From an uncultured Verrucomicrobia subdivision 3 bacterium (GTDB lineage: Bacteria > Verrucomicrobiota > Verrucomicrobiia > Limisphaerales > DASXHY01): a stretch of 64,000 bases of DNA. The notes under the pieces were generated by a model that saw only the letters and a list, made by a program, of their open reading frames with translations, made no database searches and was not told where the DNA came from. Shown in pieces: positions 9,045 to 18,560 of the stretch (its first letter is position 1; every line of letters starts with the position of its first letter). The position numbers were made by a program, and so were the translations under genes. The stretch spans positions 1 to 64,000 of the forward strand of contig CALBZA010000083.1 of the NCBI GenBank assembly GCA_937890005.1, written 5' to 3'.

Positions 9045-10195
9045 TGCGCGGCAGGAGAGGGGGCTGTGCTGTTGGGCAATGGCAGGGTGAAATAGAACGT
9101 CGCGCCCGCGTCAGGTTCGCCTTCCGCCCAGATGCGTCCGCCGTGTTCGGTCACGATGCGCCGGGCGAGCGCCAGTCCGAGTCCTGCGCCGGGATAACGC
9201 GCGGCGGAATGGAGACGGCTGAGCGGAACGAAGAGCCTGTTTGCACACTGCATGTCGAAGCCGATGCCGTTGTCGGAGATGCCGAAGACCGCGTAGCTGC
9301 CAACCGGACAGCAGCTGATCTCAATCGTTGCCACCGGCCGCGTGCGGGAAAATTTGAGCGCATTCTCCAGAAGCTGTGAGAACAGAATGCGAAGGAGTCC
9401 TTCATCGGCCCAGACGTTTGGCAGCTGTGCGCATTGAAACTTCACGTTTTTCCGGGAGTCGGCGGTGCGCACCGTTTTCCAGCAATCCGCAACCAGCTGA
9501 TGAGTGAAAACATCATCAAATTTCGCGGCGCGCGGCCCCGGATTGGCCAGGGTAAGCAGCGTTTCGATCCGCGTGTTCATGTCGGCGCACTCGTCGAGAA
9601 TGCTGCGGATGGCGTCGTTCGGATCGATTGCCGTCGGCCACTTGCCTTCCAGCTCGCGTTGGAGCAGGGCGGCGTGGTTTTGGATCGACTGGAGCGGGAC
9701 GCGCAGTTCGTTGGCAATGAGGGCAGGATGCGTCTCCAGTTCCGCGACCCGGGCATGCAACTGCGCGATCGGGCTCAGAAGCGTGCGCGGCCAGTCGGCG
9801 GGGGAGAACGTTTTCTGTCGTGCGCCGGGCGTTTTCTGCCCGGGCAGATCGCGCGGAATGAACTGCCGCACATCCACGAGGTTTTCCTTCACAACGAATC
9901 CTGCCGCGCCCGCGTCGGCTGCCGTCCTGCGAAGCTCAGGTTCGTCATAGCTGCTGACGATCAGGACGCGTGAAGAAGGATTGCCTCGGCGAATCTGGCG
10001 GGTGGCTTCGAACGGACAAAGCCCCGGCATGCGGATATCCATGGTCACGAGGTCTGGTGCGAAATCGGCCGCCATGCGCACGGCTTCATCGGCCGAATTG
10101 CACTCGCGGATCTCATCGCCCGCAGCAGCAACCAGGTGCCGGATCATGTTCCGGACGCCTGTGTGGTCATCGACAATCATCAGTTTCATGGACAT
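9041..10195 (-). CDS. Receiver plus HATPase signalling protein lacking the H-box histidine
   Basis: A 384-residue protein. Residues 1-115 form a receiver domain with DD at 9-10, phospho-acceptor Asp53 (TMDIRMPG) and Lys103. Residues about 150-215 form a dimerisation helix pair resembling HisKA, but the H box reads ALIANELRVPLQSI, so Asn162 stands where the phosphorylated histidine should be. The ATPase domain looks intact, with LLENALKFS (Asn278), DNGIGFD (about 308) and GAGLGLALARR (about 336). It may bind ATP yet be unable to autophosphorylate, acting as a modulator or scaffold for the coupled hybrid kinase downstream. A GAGAG element 5 bases before the ATG at 10195 supports that start; an in-frame ATG two codons later is also possible. 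Confidence 0.88.
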   Translation of the reverse strand: MSMKLMIVDDHTGVRNMIRHLVAAAGDEIRECNSADEAVRMAADFAPDLVTMDIRMPGLCPFEATRQIRRGNPSSRVLIVSSYDEPELRRTAADAGAAGFVVKENLVDVRQFIPRDLPGQKTPGARQKTFSPADWPRTLLSPIAQLHARVAELETHPALIANELRVPLQSIQNHAALLQRELEGKWPTAIDPNDAIRSILDECADMNTRIETLLTLANPGPRAAKFDDVFTHQLVADCWKTVRTADSRKNVKFQCAQLPNVWADEGLLRILFSQLLENALKFSRTRPVATIEISCCPVGSYAVFGISDNGIGFDMQCANRLFVPLSRLHSAARYPGAGLGLALARRIVTEHGGRIWAEGEPDAGATFYFTLPLPNSTAPSPAAQ

Positions 10196-10354
10196 TCTCT
10201 CGTTGCGTCATGACTCTGGATGCAGGCGCGGAGAATGTGAATCGAGGGGGACGCGTATTTTGAAGTACGCAACAGCCGGTATTCTTCTAGGTGGGCCTAC
10301 GTACGTGAGAGACGTGGGGATCGGCGAAAAAATGCGGCTGAGACTGGATTTCGC

Positions 10355-11008
10355 TCAGATCGCCGAGCGATTTTCGATCGCGAAATGAAGGAGACTGTGG
10401 CTGCCGTGAAGATTCAATTTGGAACAGATGTTTGCGCGGTGCGCTTCCACAGTTCGCGGGCTGATGAAAAGTTCGGCGGCGATTTCGCGGCTGGTTTTCT
10501 TTTCAGCGATCAACTTGAGCACGCGACGCTCGGCCTTGGTCAGATCTTCGATGCCGGGCGTCTTCGATCGAATCGATTCCGCGTGATCGCGTCGCCGAAT
10601 GAGATAACCGGAGATGGACGGGCTGAGATAAGGTTGACCGGCAGAAACGCTGATCAGGCCGTTCAGGATGTCGGAGGTTGCGTTTTCCTTGAGGACAAAC
10701 CCGCAGACGCCGAGATCGAGCGCGCGATTGAAGGTCTCCTCCTCCTTGTACATCGTCAGGATGATGATGCGGGTGGGGAGGCGTTTGTTCTGGAGTTTTC
10801 GCGCGACTTCCAGACCGGACAGTCCAGGGAGGTTGATGTCGAGAACCGCAACGTCCGGTTTCTTCTCCTGAATGAGCTGAAGCGCCGTGTTGCCGTCCCC
10901 AGCCTCCGCCAGAAGTTCGAAACGTGAGTCGCCCTCAATTACCTGGCGCAGTCCACTGCGAAACAGCGGATGATCGTCCACAATTATGACCCTGATCTCG
11001 CCTGCCAT
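10355..11008 (-). CDS. NarL/FixJ-type response regulator
   Basis: A 217-residue DNA-binding response regulator. The receiver has DD at 11-12, phospho-acceptor Asp57 (VAVLDINLPG) and Lys106 (VLKEN). A LuxR-type helix-turn-helix follows at about 150-212 (LTKAERRVLKLIAEKKTSRE, then ISPRTVEAHRANICSKLNL). It lies 113 bp downstream of the MASE1-PAS kinase, whose HisKA_3-type core is the usual partner of NarL regulators, so the two are probably a cognate pair. Target genes cannot be read from the sequence. The 159-bp gap to the next gene downstream shows no clear terminator. Confidence 0.92.
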   Translation of the reverse strand: MAGEIRVIIVDDHPLFRSGLRQVIEGDSRFELLAEAGDGNTALQLIQEKKPDVAVLDINLPGLSGLEVARKLQNKRLPTRIIILTMYKEEETFNRALDLGVCGFVLKENATSDILNGLISVSAGQPYLSPSISGYLIRRRDHAESIRSKTPGIEDLTKAERRVLKLIAEKKTSREIAAELFISPRTVEAHRANICSKLNLHGSHSLLHFAIENRSAI

Positions 11009-11121
11009 GCGGGGACAAATCTTTCATAAGCGCCGATCAAATGCGAGTGCTTTCAACAAGGCGAGCAAGGCTCTGTCGATGACAACGTTGCACGGCAGGG
11101 AAGCGTCGCGAGGCAAACTCC

Positions 11122-14100
11122 TTACTGTTCCAACGGGGATTCGGGGATCGGAACCGTGACTTCAAGGCTCGTTCCCTGACCGGGAGCGGAATGGATCTTG
11201 AGCGTGCCGCCGAGAATACGCACCCGCTCAAAGATGTTTCGCAATCCAAGACCGCCCTTGGAAGTGGCTGGATTGAAACCGTCTGCCGGAAATCCTTTTC
11301 CGTCGTCCGTGATCCACAACAGGAGATGGTGAATATCCCGCTCGAGCTGGACGCGGACTTTCCGGGCTTCGGAATGCTTGAGAATGTTCGTCAGCGTTTC
11401 CTGCACGATGCGGTAGAGATTGATCGCGCCTTCGGAGTTCACGGCGTCATCGGCCTGGTCGAGCTTGCGTTCAATAACCAGCCCACTCGATTTGGCAACA
11501 CCGTCGATCAACAAATGCAACGCATAGGTGAGCCCGAGCTGGTCGAGCTGATACGGTCGAAGGTCGCGCGAAATGTTTCGCACTTCGGCGATGGCTTCGG
11601 ACGTGAGCTGTCCGATGGCCGTGAGTTGTTCCCATGCAGGACCGTCAATGGGATGCGAAAGCGCCTGTTGAACGCGGTTGTGGATCAGAAGCAGATTTTG
11701 TCCGAGACTGTCATGCAGTTCGCCTGCAATTCGGCGCCGTTCCGCTTCCTGCGATTCAATCAATCGCCGGGTGTAATCTTCCAACGCCTGTTGTTCGCGA
11801 CGCAAAGCTTCCGTCCGTTCCGCCTCCGCGCGCTTTCGCTGGGTGATGTCCTGCACCAGCGAAATGAAGTAATCTGGCGAGCCGTCAGCACGCCGGACAC
11901 ATCGGACCGACAGGGCGGTGTCGATGGGCGTGCCATTCCGATGAAGATAGCGTTTCTCAATCGTGTAACCGTCCTGTTCGCCGGCGAGCACGCTGTTGAA
12001 CAGCACTGTGTCCTTTTGCAGGTCCTCGGGATAAGTCAGATCCGACCAGCGCTGTTGAAGAAGTTCCTCGCGTGAATATCCCAGCAGCTTGCAAAACGGG
12101 TCGTTGACCTCCAGAAACCCCTTTTCCAGAGAAGTGATCGCGAGGCCGACGATCGGCAGTTCAAAGTAACTGCGGAAGCGTTTTTCGCTCTGTCGCAACG
12201 ATTCCTCGGTGCGCTTGCGTTCTGTGATGTCGCGAATCAGCGCCAGTGTGCCGGGGCGGCCCTGATACATGATGGGGACGACGCTGGCCTCGCAGAAAAT
12301 TTTCTTTCCGTCCAGCCGGACCAGTGTGGTTTCGTAGCCGATGGTTGGCACTCCGTGTTCGAAGAGCGCCTTTCTCCGCCGTTCGAACTCATGATGTTGT
12401 TCCGGTGAAATGAAATCGAAGGCGGGTTTTCCGATGAAGTCGCTGGCATCCTTGCCGCCCAGCATGGCGACGCCGGCGGGATTGATGTAGGCGGTGCAAC
12501 GGTCGATCGTGATGGCGATGAATTCCGGCGAAAATTCCACAACCGTGCGGTAGCGTTCCTCGCTTTCACGAAGCGCTTCCTGCGCGCGTTTGCTTTCAGT
12601 GATGTCATGCGACACGCGCAGAATGCAGGGCCGCCCGTTCAGTTGAATCATTTCCGCGCTCAGCAGCAGGATGAGTTCATTGCCGGAATGATCGTTGGCG
12701 CGTATTTCCATGTCCCGGATCGAACCGTTTTTCCTGAGCGCTTCGATCATCCGGTCGCGCTGGGAAATGTCGGTAATGATTCCAAGCTCGGTTGGCGAAC
12801 GTCCGATCACGTCCTCCCGTTTCAATCCGAACAGCTTTTCGTGAACCTCGTTCACTTCGAGGTACCGGCCCGTTTCGAGGTCGGTGATCGAGATGACATC
12901 CGGGCTGGCGCGGAAAGCGGTGGCGAATTTCTCTTCCGACTCGCGCAAGGCGGCCTCGGCGTGTTTTCGTTCTGTGATGTCCGTGAGCGCGCCTGCCATT
13001 CGAACCGCTTCACCTTTTTCATTCCACACGGCATGGCCCCGGCCGCGAAACCATCGGTATTCGCCCGAGCGGGTTTTCATGCGGTATTCCAGGTCGTAAG
13101 GTTCCCGTCCCTGAAGATGCGATCCGATTCGCAGCCGGACCATATCGCGGTCGTCCGGATGCAGGTGAGCGACGAAGTTCGCAAAGGTGGGGGCGAATTC
13201 AGCGGCACCATATCCGAGGAGCTCGCGGTATCGGTCGGAGAAATAAATGTAGTTCGAGAGAATGTTCCAGTCCCAGTAACCGTCATTGGAACCGCGCATG
13301 GCCAGTTCGAAACGTTCCCGGCTGAGGCGGAGATCGGCCGTGATACGATCGCGTTCGCGCAGCACCACGGCCGGGATCAATCCCACAAGCGCGGAGATCG
13401 TCAGCGTGATCTGCAGCATGAAAACATGACTTTCGATCGGTCCGGATATATCGCGGTCGGAAACGTTCAGGGAACGGGCGGTCAGGATGGACAGCACGAT
13501 GGCAAGCGTGACCACCATGGCCGACGCACCGCGCACACCAAATCGCAGCCCGGCCCAGAGCAGCGGCGGAATGATCCACAACTTGTAGGGCGTGAATACG
13601 CCTTCCACGTGCATGCGTGCTTCCAGAATGATGAAGGCGGTTCCAGCCGCGAGCAGTCCGGCTTCCACAATCCGGGGCGTGTTTTTGAGCAGCGTGCTTT
13701 TCTCGCGGGAGAACCAGCTGAGGACAAATGGCGTGAAGATCAGCACAGCCATGGCACAGCTGCCCCACCAGACGCGGAAGGAACTGAGGAACGACTTGCT
13801 GACACCGGTCGCCACAAGGGCCGCTGCACCGATTGCCGCGCCGACGGCTGTGCCGACGATGGCTCCGATAAAGAGAAGTCCGCCCAGTTCCTTGAGAGTG
13901 GAAAGAGTAATGCGGCTTGAGATGAAACGCTGGATCAGCAAGGCGCTGCCGACCGCATGAAGCGCATTGCCGAGGCAGAACAGCAGGATCGCGATTGGCG
14001 GTGTGCCGTGCAATGCGTCAAAGGCGGCGTTGGCGGCAGCGGCGGCGAGAACCAGCGAAGGCCACGCGCGCCGTTCATTCAACAGGAGAACGGCCAGATA

Positions 14101-14295
14101 AATGCCGGTTGGAATCCAGAATCCGACATATGTGTCCTTTTGCAGTGAAAGAAGACTGCCACCCTGTGCACAGGCAAAATAGATGAGGCCGAAAAGAACC
14201 GCTTTCAACCATTGGCCGCCTGGAGAGTTGAAGAAGGCAGAGGCGGGCTGCGGCGCCGCTTCGATTCCTGAACTCTGGAAATGATCTCCAGCCAT
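11122..14295 (-). CDS. MASE1 multi-PAS membrane sensor histidine kinase (HisKA_3 type)
   Basis: A 1057-residue membrane sensor. Residues about 30-320 form a MASE1-like integral sensory domain with about eight hydrophobic segments (WLKAVLFGLIYFACAQGG, FWIPTGIYLAVLLLNERRAW). Four PAS/PAC modules follow at about 335-450, 460-575, 585-700 and 710-825, each preceded by an RESE-type linker helix. The kinase core is of the NarX/DegS type: the H box ERRRIAGELHDSLGQNL (about 875), then an HATPase domain with NLYRIVQETLTNILKHSEA, DDGKGFP and GGLGLRNIFERV. Such kinases phosphorylate NarL-type regulators, which fits the regulator encoded immediately downstream. The C-terminal half ends normally. The sensed signal is unknown; MASE1 and PAS domains together often report redox, aromatic or other small-molecule cues. 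Confidence 0.93.
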   Translation of the reverse strand: MAGDHFQSSGIEAAPQPASAFFNSPGGQWLKAVLFGLIYFACAQGGSLLSLQKDTYVGFWIPTGIYLAVLLLNERRAWPSLVLAAAAANAAFDALHGTPPIAILLFCLGNALHAVGSALLIQRFISSRITLSTLKELGGLLFIGAIVGTAVGAAIGAAALVATGVSKSFLSSFRVWWGSCAMAVLIFTPFVLSWFSREKSTLLKNTPRIVEAGLLAAGTAFIILEARMHVEGVFTPYKLWIIPPLLWAGLRFGVRGASAMVVTLAIVLSILTARSLNVSDRDISGPIESHVFMLQITLTISALVGLIPAVVLRERDRITADLRLSRERFELAMRGSNDGYWDWNILSNYIYFSDRYRELLGYGAAEFAPTFANFVAHLHPDDRDMVRLRIGSHLQGREPYDLEYRMKTRSGEYRWFRGRGHAVWNEKGEAVRMAGALTDITERKHAEAALRESEEKFATAFRASPDVISITDLETGRYLEVNEVHEKLFGLKREDVIGRSPTELGIITDISQRDRMIEALRKNGSIRDMEIRANDHSGNELILLLSAEMIQLNGRPCILRVSHDITESKRAQEALRESEERYRTVVEFSPEFIAITIDRCTAYINPAGVAMLGGKDASDFIGKPAFDFISPEQHHEFERRRKALFEHGVPTIGYETTLVRLDGKKIFCEASVVPIMYQGRPGTLALIRDITERKRTEESLRQSEKRFRSYFELPIVGLAITSLEKGFLEVNDPFCKLLGYSREELLQQRWSDLTYPEDLQKDTVLFNSVLAGEQDGYTIEKRYLHRNGTPIDTALSVRCVRRADGSPDYFISLVQDITQRKRAEAERTEALRREQQALEDYTRRLIESQEAERRRIAGELHDSLGQNLLLIHNRVQQALSHPIDGPAWEQLTAIGQLTSEAIAEVRNISRDLRPYQLDQLGLTYALHLLIDGVAKSSGLVIERKLDQADDAVNSEGAINLYRIVQETLTNILKHSEARKVRVQLERDIHHLLLWITDDGKGFPADGFNPATSKGGLGLRNIFERVRILGGTLKIHSAPGQGTSLEVTVPIPESPLEQ

Positions 14296-14372
14296 GAAGG
14301 ACTTTTATACTGGAACTTCGGCGGGGCCAGAAAAATATCGCCGCAAAATGTTTCCCGCAGTGAACTCCTTCG

Positions 14373-17168
14373 CTATTCGACATCCAGGCTGTTGATTGCA
14401 GCGCGGATTTTGCGTTCGATGTTTTTTTGCCGGGCCTCCGCCCGCACCTTGCCGCCGTCCAGCTCGCGGACATAGAAGCTGTCGATGGCGGCGCCTTTCT
14501 CGGTCAGGATTTTCGCTGCCGAAATGTCCAGATCGAGTTCGCTGAGCGCATTTGAAATCGCATAGAGAAGGCCGACGCGGTCCTCGGTCTCGATTTCAAT
14601 CAGCGTCCGGTGCTCGGAAGATTCATTGTCGAAGCGAACCTCCGTTTGAATGCGCTCGCCCGTGTAGGCCTGATAAACCGGCCGCGTGTTCTTGTGCCGC
14701 GCCATGAGCGCCGGCAAATCCTCTTCGCCTTCGAGCAATACCTTGTTCAGCCGCTTCTCAAACTCATCCCGTTCCTCGCGGCTGGCGAGACCGCCGGTCT
14801 TCGCGTTGTGCGCGAAAAACGTGTCGAGAACGATGCCGTCAGTGCGTGTAAAAATCTGCGCGCTCAGAATGTTCAATCCCACCGCGCTGAACGAACCCGC
14901 GATCTTGCTGAAAAGCCCGGCGCGATCCCACGTGCAAATCTTCACCGCGCTGTAGCCGCGATCCGGTTCATTGTGCCAGCTCACAACCGGTGCAAGCGCC
15001 GTGTCTTCATCCGACACCTGAAGCCGCATGAATCGATGGGCGATGATCAGGTCGTCGAAAATTTCCTTTGCGGAATGAATCTGGAAATAGCGCGTCGGCA
15101 ATGCGGTGAAATGCGCCTCCAGTTCCTCCGCACTCAAATGTCCCGAAAGCAACCGGCGCACCTCCTCCATCAACAGCTCGCGCTGCTTTTCCTCGGCGCG
15201 CACGAATTCGGTGCCGCCCGTCAACATCATCAACGCCTTGCTGTGAAGCGTCCAAAGCAGCGCGTCCTTGAATCCGTTCCACAGCTTGTCACTCGTTGCC
15301 AGCGAGTCGGCGAAAGTCAGGATGGTCAGGAGCGACAGGTTTTCCTGGGTCTGAATCTCCTTCGCAAAATTCTGGATCACGAGCGGGTCGTCGAGATCGC
15401 GACGCTGCGACGTGATGGCCATCAAAAGATGTTTCTCGATGATGAGCGTGAGTGTGTGCGTGGCCGAGCCGTCGAGCTTGAGCCGGCGTGCGACGCGGAG
15501 CGCGATTTTGCTTCCCAGTTCGGAATGTTTTCCATGGCCGGTCGGCTTGCCGGTGTCATGCAGCAGCAGCGCGAGGTAAAGCAGATACGGACGTTCCAGC
15601 TGCTGGAGAAGCGGAGTGTAGGCATTGGCCGGCGGCTCCTGCGCGCCCCAGATTCGATCCGCCTGCTCAAGACACATGAGCGTGTGCTCGTCGGCGGTGT
15701 ATTGATGATAAAACTCGTGCTGCACCAGGCAGGTGAGCTTGCCGAAGTCGGGAATGTATTTTCCCAGCAATCCCACTTCGTGCATCGCGCGAAGAATCGG
15801 CGCCACGTTCCCGCGCTGGTTCAGGATTTCAAGGAACGTTTCGCGAACATGTTCGTCGTTCAGGAATTCGCGGTTCGCGAGCGACAGCTGATTGCGGATC
15901 AATTGCGCGAGATCCGGATGCAGCTTGAGTCCGCGCTGCTGGGCGTACAGAAAAACGCGCATCAGGCGACGCGGCTGGTCGCGGAAGACGCGGTTCGAGG
16001 TGGCGTGAATCTCGCCATTGATGAACTTGAATCCATCGAACGGTTCTACCGGCGCCACCTTTTTCCGTTTGCCTGGGATGAGCGCCTTCAGTTTTGAAAG
16101 GCCTGGGATGCGCGTCTTTTCCGGCGGCAAAAACGCCATGCGCTGTTCGAGCGTGCGGGTGATCAGGTAGATGTTCCGCGAATGCATGTAGAGTTCGCGC
16201 ATGAATTTCTCAATGCGCTTGCTCGGTGAACGATCGGTGTAGCCGAGGTTGTGGGCGATCGCGGGCTGAAGGTTCTTGCTCAGAACGTCCGTGGCGCGGT
16301 TCGTGTGGTAATGCATTTCCGTCCGGACGCGCAGGAGAAAGTCGTAGGCGGCCTCCAGCTGCTTTCGTTCGGCTTCGGTCACGAATTCCTGCTGCTGAAG
16401 ATCCTTGAGCGAGCGTGTCCGATATTTGAAAAACGACATCCAGAGCAGATTCTGGTAATCGCGCAGGCCGCCGCAGGCGTTCTTCACGTTCGGTTCCTGC
16501 ATCGATGCCGAGTTGCCGAACTTGGCCCGCCGCGTGGTCTGGTCCTCCAGCCGCATTGAAATGTACTCGTTCACATAGCTTTCAACGCATTTGCTGACGA
16601 GCACCTTCTGGAATTTCTTGAACAATGCTTCGTCGCCGATGATCAGCCGGGATTCGATCATCGAGGTTTTCGACTGCATGTCGGTATTCGCCACCTTGAC
16701 GCAATCCTCCACGTTGCGGACCGAATAACCGACCTTCATCCCAAGATCCCAGAGCGGATAAAGGATGCCGTCGATCAGCTTGGAAAGGTGGGGGAGCGGT
16801 TTGCCGCCGGCGACGACCTGTCCGTCGTGAAGGAACATGAAATCGATGTCGCTGAACGGATTCAGTTCGGCGCGTCCAAAGCCGCCGATGGCGACCAGTG
16901 CGAGCGGCGGAAATTCCTTCTGGGCCTGGGCGGAAAGATTGCTTTTCGCAGAGTTCCAGAGGTTTCGGAGCAGGACGTCGAGCATGTACGCGCGGCCTTC
17001 GCAGACTTCGCGTCCGCTGCGTCCCGCGCGGTGCTGAAGCTTCAGTCGATGCGTTTCGACCTTGAGAAATGCCTTGTAGCGCGCCAGTTCCTGCGACGGC
17101 ATTCGTCCCGGCGGCAACTGCAATTTCGCCTCAGCACTCGCTTCGATTTTGTCCTTCAAAGACTGCAT
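14373..17168 (-). CDS. glnD: Bifunctional PII uridylyltransferase/uridylyl-removing enzyme
   Basis: A 931-residue nitrogen sensor that uridylylates PII proteins when glutamine is low and removes UMP when it is high. The ATG at 17168 (MQSLKDKIEASAEAKLQ) is preferred; the frame extends 33 codons upstream through sequence unlike the family. The nucleotidyltransferase motif is intact (GGFGRAELNPFSDIDFMF, residues about 95-112, with Asp107 and Asp109). A GlnD-specific helical region follows, then an HD phosphohydrolase domain (YHQYTADEHTLM, LALLLHDTGKPTGHGKHSEL). Two C-terminal ACT domains (about 775-850 and 865-931) bind glutamine. Length matches other GlnD proteins. No glnB or amt gene is nearby. 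The upstream gap contains a degenerate purine-rich repeat. Confidence 0.96.
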   Translation of the reverse strand: MQSLKDKIEASAEAKLQLPPGRMPSQELARYKAFLKVETHRLKLQHRAGRSGREVCEGRAYMLDVLLRNLWNSAKSNLSAQAQKEFPPLALVAIGGFGRAELNPFSDIDFMFLHDGQVVAGGKPLPHLSKLIDGILYPLWDLGMKVGYSVRNVEDCVKVANTDMQSKTSMIESRLIIGDEALFKKFQKVLVSKCVESYVNEYISMRLEDQTTRRAKFGNSASMQEPNVKNACGGLRDYQNLLWMSFFKYRTRSLKDLQQQEFVTEAERKQLEAAYDFLLRVRTEMHYHTNRATDVLSKNLQPAIAHNLGYTDRSPSKRIEKFMRELYMHSRNIYLITRTLEQRMAFLPPEKTRIPGLSKLKALIPGKRKKVAPVEPFDGFKFINGEIHATSNRVFRDQPRRLMRVFLYAQQRGLKLHPDLAQLIRNQLSLANREFLNDEHVRETFLEILNQRGNVAPILRAMHEVGLLGKYIPDFGKLTCLVQHEFYHQYTADEHTLMCLEQADRIWGAQEPPANAYTPLLQQLERPYLLYLALLLHDTGKPTGHGKHSELGSKIALRVARRLKLDGSATHTLTLIIEKHLLMAITSQRRDLDDPLVIQNFAKEIQTQENLSLLTILTFADSLATSDKLWNGFKDALLWTLHSKALMMLTGGTEFVRAEEKQRELLMEEVRRLLSGHLSAEELEAHFTALPTRYFQIHSAKEIFDDLIIAHRFMRLQVSDEDTALAPVVSWHNEPDRGYSAVKICTWDRAGLFSKIAGSFSAVGLNILSAQIFTRTDGIVLDTFFAHNAKTGGLASREERDEFEKRLNKVLLEGEEDLPALMARHKNTRPVYQAYTGERIQTEVRFDNESSEHRTLIEIETEDRVGLLYAISNALSELDLDISAAKILTEKGAAIDSFYVRELDGGKVRAEARQKNIERKIRAAINSLDVE

Positions 17169-17217
17169 GCGGGCGTCACTTTGAGGGCAAACCCGGGCGA
17201 AGGCAAGGGGAGGGAGG

Positions 17218-17357
17218 TTGAAGTTTTGAGTTTTGAGATTTGAGCTGGGACTCGGAGCCCGGAACACGAAACCTGAAAACTGGAACGTGGAACTCAGAAC
17301 TCAGAATTCAGAACCGGAACCCAAAAGCGGAACGCAGAACTAAAAACTTGGAACTTC
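17218..17357. repeat. Degenerate GGAACTCAGAAC-type low-complexity tract
   Basis: About 140 bp between glnD and the M42 peptidase gene consist of loosely repeated 7- to 8-base purine-rich units (TTTTGAG, GGAAC, CAGAACT, CGGAAC). It is non-coding in all frames that fit the neighbours. Similar but not identical tracts occur at 19313-19400. Any promoter for the peptidase gene must lie within or at its edge. Confidence 0.75.
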
Positions 17358-17383
17358 TTCCCCCGTCCGATTAGGTTGCGCGC

Positions 17384-18454
17384 ATGCGTGAACAATCGCT
17401 GAATTTTCTTCGCACACTGGTAAATACACCCAGCCCGGTCGGACACGAAGTCCGCGGACAACGTGTCTGGCTCAACTACGTTAAGGCTTTCGCTGAAGAA
17501 ACATTTTCCGACGCTTACGGCAATTGCGTCGCTGTGCTGAACAAGGGCGGCTCCCCGCGCATCATGCTCGCCGCCCACGCGGACGAAATCGCAATGGCGG
17601 TGAACTACATCAACGAGGACGGATTCATCTATGTCCGCAAAATGGGCGGCATCGACCCCGCGATTTCCAAGGCACAACGGATTGTCATTCACTCGAAAAA
17701 CGGGCCGGTGAAAGGCGTGGTCGGAAACGTTGCGCCTCATCTGACCAAGCTCGATGGCGATCCGAAGCTGCCGAAGATTCACGAGATTTTCATCGACATC
17801 GGTGTCCGCAGCCGGAAGGAAGCCGAGGAGCTGGTGCGCGTTGGCGATCCGATCACGCTGGTGGATGAGTTCGACCTGCTGCGAAACGATCTGGCCGTCG
17901 CGCGGGCTTTCGACAATCGCATTGGCACCTTCGCCGTGGCGGAGGCGCTGCGGTTGTTGAAGGAATCGAAGGTGAAGCTGAATGCGGAAGTGTGCGCAGT
18001 TTCGAACGTGCAGGAGGAGGTCGGACTGCTCGGCGCGCGTCAGATTGCCTATTCGCTCAAGCCAGACATCGCGCTGGTGGTTGATGTCACCCACGCGACA
18101 GATTATCCGACCGTCAACAAATGCCAGCACGGCGACATCAAGATTGGAAAAGGTCCCGCGTTGACCCATGGCGGCTGCAATCATCCTGAAGTGGTGGCAC
18201 GGCTCGAAACGGTGGCGAAGTCGAAGAAGATCAATCTTCAGCACGAAGCGATGTCGGCCACGAGCGGCACCGACACCGACGTGATTTTCTGGACGCGCGG
18301 CGGCATTGCCAGCGCGCTGATCAGCCTGCCGAATCGCTACATGCATTCACCGGTGGAACTGGTGAGCCTGAAGGACCTGGAACAGATTCCCGAACTGATG
18401 GCTGCGTTCGTTCAATCCGTGAAGAAGGGCGAAGAGTTCAAGGTGAAAATTTAG
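17384..18454 (+). CDS. M42 family metallo-aminopeptidase
   Basis: A 356-residue cytoplasmic peptidase of the M42 (glutamyl aminopeptidase/FrvX) family, which trims N-terminal residues from peptides in large oligomeric shells. The dinuclear metal and catalytic positions are all visible: His65 in LAAHADEIA, bridging Asp177 in ARAFDNRIG, Glu211/Glu212 in VQEEVGLLGA, Asp234 in LVVDVTHAT and His321 in YMHSPVELV. The paired THATD and SGTDTD segments are typical. Length is standard. The ATG at 17384 follows a repeat tract and has no strong ribosome binding site. Its substrate preference cannot be deduced. It is convergent with the AsmA-like gene. Confidence 0.93.
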   Translation: MREQSLNFLRTLVNTPSPVGHEVRGQRVWLNYVKAFAEETFSDAYGNCVAVLNKGGSPRIMLAAHADEIAMAVNYINEDGFIYVRKMGGIDPAISKAQRIVIHSKNGPVKGVVGNVAPHLTKLDGDPKLPKIHEIFIDIGVRSRKEAEELVRVGDPITLVDEFDLLRNDLAVARAFDNRIGTFAVAEALRLLKESKVKLNAEVCAVSNVQEEVGLLGARQIAYSLKPDIALVVDVTHATDYPTVNKCQHGDIKIGKGPALTHGGCNHPEVVARLETVAKSKKINLQHEAMSATSGTDTDVIFWTRGGIASALISLPNRYMHSPVELVSLKDLEQIPELMAAFVQSVKKGEEFKVKI

Positions 18455-18469
18455 CGACTGGAAGGAGTT

Positions 18470-18552
18470 TGGAGTGTGGCGACACGTCGCCGCGTTCCTC
18501 AACTGGGAGATGTGTCTCCCGTTCAAAAGCGTGGACATGTCCGCGCACTCCA
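18470..18552. repeat. Intergenic inverted repeat between convergent genes
   Basis: TGGAGTG (18470-18476) and CACTCCA (18546-18552) bracket an interior with further small dyads: GGCGACACGTCGCC at about 18478-18491 and GGGAGATGTGTCTCCC at about 18505-18520. It fills the 106-bp gap between the M42 peptidase and the AsmA-like gene. It has no T tail, so it looks like a dispersed palindromic element rather than a standard terminator. Confidence 0.6.
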
Positions 18553-18560
18553 GGGAAATG

